Of a stretch of 64,000 bases of DNA, positions 33,873 through 44,226 are shown piece by piece. The position numbers were made by a program, and so were the translations under genes. Origin of the DNA: Ailurus styani (lineage: Eukaryota; Chordata; Mammalia; Carnivora; Ailuridae); assembly GCA_002007465.1 (NCBI GenBank), contig LNAC01000349.1, positions 63,454 through 127,453 on the forward strand. The letters run 5' to 3'. Each line of letters starts with the position of its first letter. The first letter of the stretch is position 1. The notes under the pieces were generated by a model, which ran no database searches, had not been told where the DNA came from, and saw only the letters and a program-made list of their open reading frames with translations.

Positions 33873-34769
33873 ATGACAAGGTGGAAAAACTCACCACAAA
33901 AAAAGAACAAGAGGCAGTACTGACAGTTAAGGACCTAAACAATATGGACATTAGTAATATGTCAGAACTAGAATTCAGAATGACAATTATCAAGGTGTTA
34001 GCTGAGCTCAAAAAAAGCATGGAAGATATTACAGAGTCCCTTTCTCGAGAAATAAAAGAACTAAAATTTAACCAAGTTAAAATTTTAAAAAAATTTTACT
34101 GAGGTGCAGTAAAAAATGGAGGCTCTTACCACTAGGATAAATGAGGCAGATGAGAGAATTAGTGATATAGAATACCAAATTATGGAGAATAAAGAAGCTG
34201 AGTAAAAGAGAGACAAACAAGTACTGGACCAGGAGGGGAGAATTCCAGAGATAAGTTGTACCATAAGATGAAACAATATTAGAATAATTGGGATTCCAGA
34301 AGAAGCAGAAAGAGAGAGAGAGGCAGAAGGTATATTGGAGAAAATTATAGTAGAGAATTTCCCTAATTTGGCAAAGGGAACAAGCATCAAAATCCAGGAG
34401 GCGCAGAGAACCCCCCTCAAAATCAGTAAAAATAGGTCCAGACCCCGTCATCTAATAGTAAAACTTACAAGTCTTAGTGACAAAAAGAAAATCCTGAAAG
34501 CAGCTCGAGACAAGAGGTCTGTAACATACAATGGTAGAAATATTAGATTGACAGCAGACCTATCCACAGAGACCTGGCAGGCCAGAAAGGACTGGCATGA
34601 TATATTCAGACCACTAAATGAGAAAAATATGCAGCCAAGAATACTATATCCAGCTAGGCTGTCATTGAAAATAGAAGGAGAGCTAAAAAGCTTCCAGGAC
34701 AAATAAAAACTAAAGGAATTTGCAAACACCAAGTCAGCGCTACAGGAAATATTGAAAGGGGTCCTCTAA
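33873..34769 (+). pseudogene. LINE-1 ORF1 (RNA-binding chaperone), broken
   Basis: ORF1p is the trimeric RNA-binding protein that coats L1 RNA (family knowledge). The reading starts at the ATG at 33873 and ends at the TAA at 34767, about 299 codons, near normal length. The coiled-coil N-terminal part is recognisable (NMDISNMSELEFRMTII, then AELKKSMEDI). The RNA-recognition and C-terminal part is open at 34335-34706 (KIQEAQRTPLKISKNR, STETWQARKDWHDIF, NMQPRILYPARLSLKIEGE). Defects: the ATG frame meets a stop within 17 codons because of an indel in the A-run near 33895; a TGA is reached at 34100-34102; there is a TAA at 34203-34205; and a TAA at 34704-34706 arises by an apparent CAA-to-TAA change. 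It cannot yield a full protein. Confidence 0.93.
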
Positions 34770-34798
34770 GCAAAGAGAGAACCTAAAAGTAACAGACC

Positions 34799-35016
34799 TT
34801 GGGCGCCTGGGTGGCTCAGTGGATTGGAGCCTCTGCCTTCGGCTCAGGTCATGGTCTCAGGGTCCTGGGATTGAGGCCCGCATCAGGCTCTCTGCTCAGC
34901 AGGGAGCCTGCTTCCTCCTCTCTTTCTCTGCCTGCCTCTCAGCCTACTTGTGATCTGATCTCTCTGTGTCAAATAAATAAATAAAATCTTTAAAAAAATA
35001 AAATAAAATAAAATAA
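34799..35016 (+). mobile_element. CAN-SINE inserted in the L1 inter-ORF spacer
   Basis: Head 'gggcgcctgggtggctcagt', tail '(taaaa)n'. Target-site duplication 'taaaagtaacagacc' at 34784-34798 and 35017-35031, lying just after the ORF1 stop. It shows SINE activity after the L1 insertion. Confidence 0.96.
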
Positions 35017-35224
35017 TAAAAGTAACAGACCAGAAAAGACAGAGACAACACACAGTATCAGTCACCTTACAGGCAATACAATGGCACTAAATTCATATCT
35101 TTCAATAGTTACCCTNATAAAATAATAAAAGTAACAGACCAGAAAAGACAGAGACAACACAGAGTATCAGTCACCTTACAGGCAATACAATGGCACTAAA
35201 TTCATATCTTTCAATAGTTACCCT
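35008..35224. repeat. Near-perfect 108-bp direct duplication around a single N
   Basis: 35008-35115 and 35117-35224 are the same sequence except one base ('cacacagtat' against 'cacagagtat'), separated only by the N at 35116. It includes the SINE target duplication and the ORF2 start (ATG at 35081 and 35190). Two contig ends that overlap but were joined with an N is the simplest explanation. Confidence 0.95.
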
Positions 35225-36228
35225 GAATGTAAATGGGCTAAATGTCCCAATCAAGACACAGGGTATCAGAATGGATAAAAAAACAAGACCCATTGATATG
35301 CTGTCTACAAGAAACTCATGTTAGACCCAAAGACACCTCCAGATTTAAAGTGAGGGGGTAGAAAACAATTTACCATGCTAATGGACATCAAAAGAAAGGT
35401 GGGGTGACAATCCTTACATCAGATAAACTAGATTTTAGGCCAAAGACTATAATAAGAGATGAGAAAGGACACTATATCATACTTAGAGGGTCTATCCAAC
35501 AAGAATATCTAACAATTTTAAATATCTATGCCCCTAACATGGGAGCAGCCAATTATATAAGCCGATTAATAACAATATCAAAGAAACACATCGACAATAA
35601 CACAATAATAGTAGGGGACTTTAACACCCTTCTTACTGAAATGGACAGATCATCTAAGCAAAAGATCAACAAGGAAATAAAGGCTTTAAATGACACACTG
35701 GACCAGTTGGACATCACAGATATATTTAGAACATTCCATCCCAAAACAACAGAATACACATTCTTCTCTAGTGCACATGGAACATTCTCCAGAATAGATC
35801 ACATCTTGGGTCACAAATCAGGTCTTAACCAGTACCAAAAAATTGGGATCATTCCCCATATATTTTCAGACCATAATGATCTGAAACTAGAACTCAGTCA
35901 CAAGAGGAAAGTTGGAAAGAAGTCAAATACATGGAGACTAAAGAACATCCTACTAAAGAATGAATGAGTCAACCAGGAAACTAAAGAAGAATTTAAAAAT
36001 TTCATGGAAACAAATGAAAATGAAAACACAACTATTCAAAATCTTTGGGACATAACAAAGGCAGTCCTGAGAGGAAAGTATATAGCAATACAAGCCTTTC
36101 TCAAGAAATAAGAAAGGTCTCAAGTACACAACCTAACCCTACACTTAATGGAGCTGGAGAAAGAACAGCAAAGAAAGCCTAAACCCAGCAGGAGAAGAGA
36201 AATAATACAGATCAGAGCAGAAATCAAT

Positions 36229-36284
36229 NNNNNNNNNNNNNNNNNNNNNNNNNNNNNNNNNNNNNNNNNNNNNNNNNNNNNNNN
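36229..36284. other. Assembly gap (56 N) inside ORF2
   Basis: Runs from 'agcagaaatcaat' to 'aaactaggagctgg'. In related L1 copies these two phrases are separated by only a few tens of bases, so little sequence is probably missing. Confidence 1.
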
Positions 36285-38862
36285 AAACTAGGAGCTGGTT
36301 CTTTGAAAGAATTAATAAGATTGATAAACCCCTGGCCAGACTTATCCAAAAGAAAAGAGAAAGGACTCAAATTAATAAAATCATGAATGAAAGAGGAGAG
36401 ATCACAACCAACATCAAAGAAATACAATTATAAGAACATATTGTGAGCAACTCCATACCAGCAAATTTGACAATCTGAAAGAAATGGATGCGTTTCTAGA
36501 GACAGAAACTACCAAAACTGAACCAGGAAGAAATAGAAAACCTGAACAGACCCATAGCCAGTAAGGAGATTGAAGCAGTCATCAAAAATCTCCCAACAAA
36601 CAAGAGCCCAAGGCCAGATGGCTTCCCAGGGGAATTCTACCAAACATTTAAAGAAGAATTAATACCTATTCTCCTGAAACTGTTCCAAAAAATAGAAATG
36701 GAAGGAAAACTTCCAAACTCATTTTATGAGGCCAGCATTACCTTGATCCCAAAACCAGGCAAAGACCTCATCAAAAAGGAGAATTACAGACCAATGTCCT
36801 TGATGATCACGGATGCAAAAATTCTCACCAACATAGTAGCCAATAGGATCCAACAGTACATTAAAGGGATTATTCACCATGACCAAGTGGGATTTATCCC
36901 TGGGCTGCAAGTTTGGTTCAACATCTGCAAATCAATCAATGTGATACAATATATTAATAAAAGAAAGAACAAGAACCATATGATCCTCTCAATAGATGCT
37001 GAAAAAGCATTTGACAAAGTACAGCATCCTTTCTTGATCAAAACTCTTCACAGTGTAGGCATAGAGGGTACATACCTCAATATCATCAATGCCATCTAAA
37101 AAAAAAGCCCACAGCGAATATCATTCTCAATGGGAAAAAACTGAGAGCTTTTCCCCTCGGGTCAGGAACACAGCAGGGATATTCACTATCACCAGTGCTA
37201 TTCAACATAGTACTAGAAGTCCTAGCCTCAGCAATCAGACAACAAAAAGAAATAAAAGGCATCCGAATCAGCAAAGAAGAAGTCAAACTGTCACTCTTTG
37301 CAGGTGATATGATACTTTATGTGGAAAACCCAAAAGACTTCACTCCAGAACTGCTAGAACTCATACAGGAACTCAGTAAAGTGTAAGGATATAAAATCAA
37401 TGCACAGAAATCAGTTGCATTTTTATACACAAACAACAATACAGAAGAAAGAGAAATTAAGGAGTCAACCCCATTTACAACTGCACCCCAAACCACAAGA
37501 TATCTAGGAATAAACCTAACCAAAGAGGCAAAAATCTATACTCAGAAAACTATAAAGTACTCATGAAAGAAATTGAGGAAGACAAAGAAATGGAAAAAAG
37601 TTCCATGCTTATGGATTGGAAGAATACTGTGAATATGTCTATGCTATCCAGAGCAGTCTACACATTTAATGCAATCCCTATCAGAATACCATCAAATTTT
37701 TTCAAAGAAATGAAACAGATAATCCTAAAATTTATTTGGAACCAGAAAAGACCCCAAACTGCCAAGGAAATGTTGAAAAAGAAAAATGAAGCTGGGGGCA
37801 TCATGTTGTCTGTTTTCAAGGTATATTACAAAGCTGTGATCACCAAGACAGCATGGTACTGGCACAAAAACAGACACATAGATCGTGGAATAGTAGTGAG
37901 AGCCCAGAAATGGAGCCTCAACTCTATGGTCAACTAATCTTCAACAAAGCAGGAAAGAATGTCCAATGGAAAAAAGACAGTCTCTTCAACAAATGTGTTG
38001 GGGAAATTGGACAGCCACATGCAGAAGAATGAAACTGGAACATTTTCTTGTACCACACACAAAAATAGACTCAAAATGGATGAAAGACCTCAATTTGAGA
38101 CAGGAATCCATCAAAATCCTTGAGCAGATCACAGGCAGCAACCTCTTCAACCTCAGCCGCAGCAACTTCTTCCTAGGAACATCACCAAAGGCAAAGGACG
38201 CAAGGGCAAAAATGAACTATTGGGACTTCATCAAGATCAAAAGATTTGACAGCAAAGGAAACAGTCAACAAAACCAAAAGACAACTGACAGAATGGGAGA
38301 AGATATTTGCAAATGACAGATCAGATGAAGGGCTAGTATCCAAAATCTATAAAGAACTTATCAAACTCAACACCCATAGAACAAATAACCCAATCAAGAA
38401 ACGGGCAGAAGACATGAACAGACATTTCAGCAAAGACGACATCCAAATGGCCAACAGACACATGAAAAAGTGCTCAATATCTCTAGGCATTAGGGAAATA
38501 CAAATCAAAACCACAGTGAGATACCACCTCACACCAGTCAGAATGGCTAAAATGAACAAGTCAGAAAATGACAGATGTTGGTGAGGATGCAGAGAAAGGG
38601 GAAGCCTCCTACACTGTAGGTGGGAATGCAAGCTGGTGCAGCCACTCTGGAAAACAGTATGGAGGTTCCTCAAAAAGTTGAAAATAGAGCTACCCTACCA
38701 TCCAGCAATCGCACTACTGGGTATTTACCCTAAAGATACAAATGTAGTGATCCGAAGGGGCACATGCACCCAAATGTTTATAGCAGCAATGTCCACAATA
38801 GCCAAACTATGGAAAGAACCTAGATGTCCACCAACAGATTAATGAATAAAGAAGATATGATG

Positions 38863-38883
38863 TGTATATATATATATATATAT

Positions 38884-38924
<41 letters not shown>
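38863..38924. repeat. (TA)n(CA)n microsatellite inside L1 ORF2
   Basis: (TA)n at about 38863-38882, link 'tgta', (CA)n at 38885-38924, immediately before 'atggaatactatgcag'. Other L1 copies have only a short 'tatatacacaatgg' here, so the repeat grew from that seed. Confidence 0.95.
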
Positions 38925-38926
<2 letters not shown>

Positions 38927-39059
38927 GGAATACTATGCAGCCATCAAAAGAAACAAAATCTTGCCATTTGCAATGACATGGATGGAACTAGAGGGTATTA
39001 TGCTAAGCGAAATAAGTCAATCAGAAAAGGATAATTATTGTATGATCTCTCTGATATGA

Positions 39060-39391
39060 GGAATTTGAAGGGCAGGGCAGGGGGTTGTGGGGGTAGGGAG
39101 GGGAAAAATTGAAACAAGATGGGATCAGGAAGGAGACAAACCATAAGACACTCTTAATCTCATGAAACAAACTGAGGGTTGCTGGGGGGGGGTATGGGGA
39201 CTAGGGATACGGTGGCTGGGTTATGGACATTGGGGAGGGTTTGTGCTATGGTGAGTGCTGTGAAATGTGTAAGCCTGATGATTCCCAGACCTGTACCCCT
39301 GAGGCAAATAATACATTATATGTAATAAATAAAAAAAAAACAAAAAAATCCAAACAAAACAAAAAACAACAAAACAACAAAAAACAAAAAC
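39060..39391 (+). other. L1 3'UTR and A-rich tail
   Basis: G-run cluster at 39068-39108 and another at 39184-39199, then the conserved segment 'taagcctgatgattcccaga' and 'ataatacattatatgtaata', followed by an impure tail of A with interspersed C to 39391. The same 3'UTR type occurs at 40653-40805 (plus), 6786-7012 and 3670-3741 (minus). Confidence 0.92.
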
Positions 39392-39405
39392 AAAACTTCA
39401 TTACA

Positions 39406-40487
39406 TTGATTTCTTTGGTAAAACACCAAAGCACAGTTAACAACAATAACAAAAAATAGACATTTTAAACTTCATGAAAATTAAAAACTTCTGTGCATAG
39501 AAAAAGACACAATCCACAAAGTGAAAAGGTAACCTACAGAATGGGAGAAAATATTTTCAAACCATATATCTGATGAGGGGTTAATATCCAGAATCTATAG
39601 ATAACTCCTAAAAATCAACAACAAAAAAACAAACAGATTCAAAAATGGGCAAAGGATTTGAATAGGTATTTCTCCAACGAAGATATATAAATGGCTAATG
39701 TGCACATGAAAAGATCCTCGACATCATTAATCTTAGGGAAACGCAAATCAAAACTATAATGAGATACTACCTTATACCATTACGATGGCTACTATCATAA
39801 AAACAGAAAATAGCGAGTATTAGCAGGATGTGGAGTGGTGGGGACTCTTGGGCACCATAGGGAGAATGCAAAATAAGGCAGCTACTTCAGAAAACAGTAT
39901 GGCAATCCCCCCCAAAAATTAAAGAGAACTAGCATATGATCCAGGAATTCCACTTCTGGATATATACCTAAAAGAACTGAAGCAGGGTCTCAAAATTATT
40001 TGTACACCCCTGTTCTTAGCAGCACATTATCGTAGCTAAAACACTGAAGTAACCCAAATGTCTGTTGATAGATAAATGGATAATCAAAATGTGGTACATA
40101 TGGTAGAATATTATTCAGCCTTAAAAAGGAAAGAAATTCTGACATATGCTACACCATGGATGAATCTTGAAAACAGTATGTTAAGTGAAATAAACCAGTT
40201 ATAAAATGATAAATATCCTGTCATTTCATCTATGTGATATGCTTAGAATAGTCAAAATCATAAAAATACAAAGTAGAATGGTGGCTAAGAGGAGTTGGGG
40301 GGGGAAATGCTATCATTTAATAGGTATAGAGTTTCAGTTTTACAAGATGAAAAGAATTCTGGAGACAGATAATGGTGATGGTTGTACATTACAACTGTAT
40401 TAAATAGCACTGAACTGTACACTTAAAAATGGTTAAGATGGTAAATTTTATGTTATGTGTATTTTGCCACCAAAAATAAATAAATAA
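39406..40487 (+). mobile_element. Old LINE-1 ORF2 end and 3'UTR (right of the young L1)
   Basis: Resumes exactly where the copy at 31766-32133 stopped. 'aaaacttctgtgcatagaaa' (39482), 'tctccaacgaagatatataa' (39672), 'acccaaatgtctgttgatag' (40053), then a 3'UTR with 'ggaaatgctatcatttaata' and 'ctgaactgtacacttaaaaa', ending in (aaat)n near 40487. No frame survives. Confidence 0.85.
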
Positions 40488-40492
40488 ATAAA

Positions 40493-40636
40493 AATCAATG
40501 ACAGAATGATTCTTTGAGAAAATACCAAAATGTATGCTAATCAAACAATGAACTCCTAAATAATCCATGGGTCTAAAAGAAAGTTTCAAGGGAAATAAAA
40601 AAAGTATTTGAACTAAAACAATAAAAATTAAATTTA
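40493..40636 (+). mobile_element. Ancient LINE-1 ORF2 fragment (left of the insertion at 40637)
   Basis: 'aactcctaaataatccatgg' and 'gtctaaaagaaagtttcaag' are linker-region ORF2 phrases. Continues at 41052 after the L1 3'-end plus SINE insertion. Confidence 0.7.
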
Positions 40637-40652
40637 AAATATGTAGAATTTA

Positions 40653-40805
40653 GGGGGGTGGGAGGGTAGGGATAGGGTGGATGGGTTATGGACATTGGGG
40701 AGGGTTTGTGCTTCAGTGAATGTTGTGAAAGGTGTAAGCCTGATGATTCACAGACCTGTACCCCTGGGGCAAAGAATAAAATAAAATATTAAAAAATAAT
40801 AATAA
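40653..40805 (+). mobile_element. 5'-truncated young LINE-1 (3'UTR only)
   Basis: Begins in the G-rich 3'UTR ('ggggggtgggagggtaggga') and ends 'gtacccctggggcaaagaat' plus an A/T-rich tail. The unit with the following SINE is bracketed by 'aaatatgtagaattta' (40637-40652 and 41036-41051), the target duplication of this L1. Confidence 0.9.
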
Positions 40806-41006
40806 GGGCGCCTGGGTGGCTCAGTGGGTTAAAGCCTCTGCTTTCGGCTCAGGTCATGATCTCAGGGTCCTGGGATCGAGGCCCGCATCGGGCTCCCTGC
40901 TCGGCGGGGAGCCTGCTTCCCCCTCTCTCTCTCTGCCTGCCTCTCTGCCTCCTTGTGATCTCTCTCCCTCTGTGAAATAAATAAATAAAATCTTAAAAAA
41001 AAAAAA
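40806..41006 (+). mobile_element. CAN-SINE inserted in the tail of the truncated L1
   Basis: Full mustelid-type SINE. 'aataataataa' on the left and the '(aat)n' stretch on the right (41008 onward) indicate insertion into the L1 tail. A single N at 41007 marks an unresolved homopolymer. Confidence 0.93.
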
Positions 41007-41051
41007 NAATAATAATAATAAAATAAAATAATATGAAATATGTAGAATTTA

Positions 41052-43385
41052 ACTAAATTAGTGTTCAAAGGAAACTAGGTGGCATCAAATATTTACACCA
41101 GAAAGCTTAAAGATTAAACCAATAATAATCTTGAGAAACTAGAGAAAGAGGAATTTAAACATAAAGATAGCAAAAGGGAGAAAATAATAAAGATTAAGAG
41201 CACAAATCAATGAAGGTGGGGAAAAATAATATAGAATATCAATAAAATCAAAAGCTGTCTCTTTGCAAATATGAAATTGATAAATCTTACAGAATGATCA
41301 TAAAAAAGAGAAAACACAAAATTTTCAGAAGTGAAAGTAGAAACATTACTAAAGATTAAAAATAAGGAAATATTACAGTGAATCTATGCCTATAAGTATA
41401 ACAAAGTAGAAAAAGATGGACCACTCCTCACAAGATATATACTAAAAAGGTTTGCTAATGAAGAAGAAACTGATGACCTGAGTAATGCTATATTATTAAA
41501 GAAATTTATTTTGTAATTTGATAACTTTAACATTTATACCCAGATGGTATTACTGGCAAATTCTACCAAACATTAAAAGAAGAAAAAAAACACAGTTCTA
41601 CACAAACACAAGATTTCAAAATCAAGCAAGTCTATTCTATTAACTGATTAGAAAAACACATAATTATGACAAAAGAGGGAGAAAAAGCATGTGACAAAAT
41701 TCAACATTCACTCATGATAAAAAAAAAAAACCTCAGTAAATGCTGAATGATAAAAGGCTATCTACATAAAACCTAATACTGAACATTTTCCCCTTACGAC
41801 TAGGAACAAGACAAGAATGCCCTCTCTCAGTATCCCTTTTCAAAATTTAATGTAATTCATAATTTAAAAAATACGGCAAAGAAAACAAAGAAAAACATAC
41901 AGATCGGAAAGGAAGAGTTTAAATATGTCATAGATGACATATTTATCTACACAGAAAATCCCAAAGAACATACAAATAACCCCTAGGAAAAATACATGAA
42001 TTTAGCAAGGGCATGGGATAGAAGGTCAATATACAAAAATCTACTGTATTTCTATATACTAGCATAGAACGTTTTGAATTTAAAATTTTTATTTATTTTT
42101 TATTTAAAATTTTTAAATGCCACTTAAAACACTACCAAAAGTGAAATATTTAGATTTGAATCCATCAAATCCATTTTCAGTCTATAAATGATGAAAACTA
42201 CAAAATATGAGGGAAAATATTTTTAAAAATTTAGGTAAGTTGAGAGATGCATTCCATTCCTAGATTGAAAAACTCAATATTGATGTTAATCTCTTTCAAT
42301 TTCATAAAACAGAGATCAACTGAGAAGATATCAACTAGCTGATTCTAAAATATGGAAATGCAAAGAAAATAGAATAGTCAAAATATTTTGGATAATGGAC
42401 ATAAAGTTAGATGTTTCTCATTATTTAAGACTTACTGCAAAGCTACAGTAATCAAGAGAATGTGGTATGGCAAAAGAATGAGCACAAGCATATCCGATAA
42501 AGAACTTATATTATTATGTAGAGAACTGTAAAAACTCAATAATAAGAAAATAAACAACCCAACATAAATGGGCAAGAGTCCTGAAAAGATATTAACCATG
42601 GGAGATATATAGATGGTGAATACACATATGAAAAGATGCTCTACATCATTAGCCATTAGGGAAATGAAAATTGAAACCTCAATGAGATAGGACTACATAC
42701 CTATTACAATGACCATATTTAAAAGCAAAACAATAGAAAACACAAGTGGCAGTTAGGATGCAGAACAAATAGAACTATCATTCATCGCCAGTAGAAATGC
42801 AAAATGGTGTAGCCACTTCAAAAAATAGTTTAGTTTTTTTTTTTTTTTAACAAATTATACACACTTGCCGTTCAACCTAACAATTGTACTCCTAGGCATG
42901 CACCCAAAGGAAATGAAAATTTGTCTACACAAAAATTTATACACGAACATTTATAGCAGCTTTATTCATAATTGCAAAAACCTGGAAACAGCCCTCAGGG
43001 CCTTCAACAAGTAAATGATGAGCAAACAATTCCACACAAGGAAACATTACACAATAGAAAAGAACAATTGATTTAAAACCAGTATGCATGAATCTTAAAT
43101 AGATTTTGTTAATAGTAGTCAGACCCAAAAGTTTGTATGTTGTATGATCCTACTTATATAAAATTTTATAGAAGGCAAAGCTACTGAGACTTCAAAAAAT
43201 GCTATCAGAGATTGTATGGGGAAGGAATTGGCTAGAAAATGTCATCAAAAGAAAACTTTTGGGTAATAGAACTCTAGTCCTTGGTATTTTATGCATTTTT
43301 CAGAGACCATAGAACTGTATATCACAGAGTAAATTTTACTCTTTCAAATTTTACTCGTTCAAATATTAAAATATCAACCAGACTA
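41052..43385 (+). mobile_element. Ancient LINE-1 (L1M) ORF2 and 3' end
   Basis: Ordered ORF2 phrases: 'aaataataaagattaagagc' (41182), 'ccagatggtattactggcaa' (41541), 'gaacaagacaagaatgccct' (41803), 'atctacacagaaaatcccaa' (41945), 'gccattagggaaatgaaaat' (42651) and 'tttatagcagctttattcat' (42951). Fades out near 43385. Degenerate throughout. Confidence 0.8.
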
Positions 43386-43515
43386 AGGGGTGCAATACAA
43401 TGAAATGCAGACTATGACAAATACATTTAACTGTGATTCGAATGAATGCTATAACTCCCCTGGAATGGTTGGGAAGAAATGAGAGGGCTTAAAGTGACTT
43501 CGTAAATCATTGTTT

Positions 43516-43719
43516 TTTTGTTTTTTTGTTTTTTTTAAAGATTTTATTTATTTATTTGACACAGAGAGAGAGATTACAAGTAGGCAGAGAGGCAGGCAGA
43601 GAGACAGGGAGAGGAGGAAGCAGGCTCCCTGCTGAGCAGAGAGCCTCGATCCCAGGACGCTGAGATCATGACCTGAGCCGAAAGCAGAGGCATTAACCCA
43701 CTGAGCCACCCAGGCGCCC
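43516..43719 (-). mobile_element. CAN-SINE
   Basis: Complement of the SINE; target-site duplication 'gtaaatcattg' at 43502-43512 and 43720-43730. About 20 bp of the body are missing around 43647, where 'ctgagcagagagcctcgatc' joins directly. Confidence 0.93.
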
Positions 43720-44104
43720 GTAAATCATTGTTTTGACTGGATATTATAATATCAAAGACAAAAAGAACTATACACAAACACCTCGGTAACTTGGTTTTCA
43801 CAGCGATATGAGTTAGTAATTCTAAAACTACTTTTTTTTTTAAACTACTTTTTATGTTAAACAATAAGTAAGTGTAGATAATGACAGTCAGCTTCTACTT
43901 TGGGGGGAATAAGTTACAAATAAGAAAAAGCGAACTGCTAGAACAAACCTGGGCTTGCTAGACTGGAATTAGAAGTATCCGTGTGAATTCATGAAATTTT
44001 GTGGGGGGTTTATTTTCTAATATCTATTCAGAAGGACTGACACATAAATAGACATGTAGTATGTGCATGTGACTTAATACACATAAAAATATTTCTCAGG
44101 TCTG

Positions 44105-44226
44105 TTGAGAACAATGATACCTTTTTTAAAATTTTTTTAATTTATTTTTAAATTTAATTTAATTTTTTTATTTTTATTTTATTTTATTTTATTTTATTTT
44201 ATTTTATTTGAGAACAATGATACCTT
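44105..44226 (-). mobile_element. Tail-only retrotransposition product
   Basis: An 85-bp tract of almost only T with interspersed A, ending in a regular (tttta)n, lies between two exact copies of 'ttgagaacaatgatacctt' (44105-44123 and 44208-44226). A target duplication bracketing a poly(A)-type tail with no element body fits an L1-driven insertion truncated within its tail. Confidence 0.8.

Larger units (their letters stand above)
35190..39059 (+). pseudogene. LINE-1 ORF2 (endonuclease and reverse transcriptase), broken
   Basis: ORF2p nicks target DNA and reverse-transcribes L1 RNA (family knowledge). Start ATG at 35190 (a duplicate at 35081), stop TGA at 39057. Endonuclease landmarks: LNVNGLN near 35226, LQETH near 35320, VGDFNT at 35611 and SDH at 35867, the last two in the open frame 35404-35967. 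RT landmarks: [14 protein letters not shown] near 36600, the frame 36698-37099 with [15 protein letters not shown], then [20 protein letters not shown]. The catalytic motif reads LFAGDM (37294-37311) instead of FADDM: codon GGT at 37303 replaces an aspartate. Frame changes occur near 35280, between 36060 and 36700, near 37100-37190, 37390, 37560, 37940, 38300 and 38590, and a 56-bp N gap lies inside. Confidence 0.95.
32134..39391 (+). mobile_element. Full-length young LINE-1, inactive, carrying a SINE
   Basis: Complete from 5' start 'gggggaggaacaagatgtcg' to an A-rich tail. It is flanked by an exact 14-bp target duplication 'aaaacttcattaca' (32120-32133 and 39392-39405), which proves insertion into the old L1 at 31766-40487. 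Order: 5'UTR (about 1.74 kb), ORF1, inter-ORF spacer with a SINE, ORF2, 3'UTR and tail. Removing the SINE and the 109-bp assembly-related duplication leaves about 6.9 kb, normal for a carnivoran L1. Both ORFs are broken by frameshifts and stops, and one catalytic RT residue is changed, so it cannot move autonomously. Sharp target duplications and low divergence mark it as recent compared with the L1M around it. Confidence 0.95.

Noticed and set aside
35404..35967. 187-codon frame as a host endonuclease gene
   Set aside because: It is the endonuclease domain of the broken L1 ORF2, embedded in an element with a TSD.
43825..43852. Second tail-only insertion ('aaactactttt' on both sides of a T-run)
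   Set aside because: The flanking match is short and the T-run only about ten bases; slippage explains it equally well.
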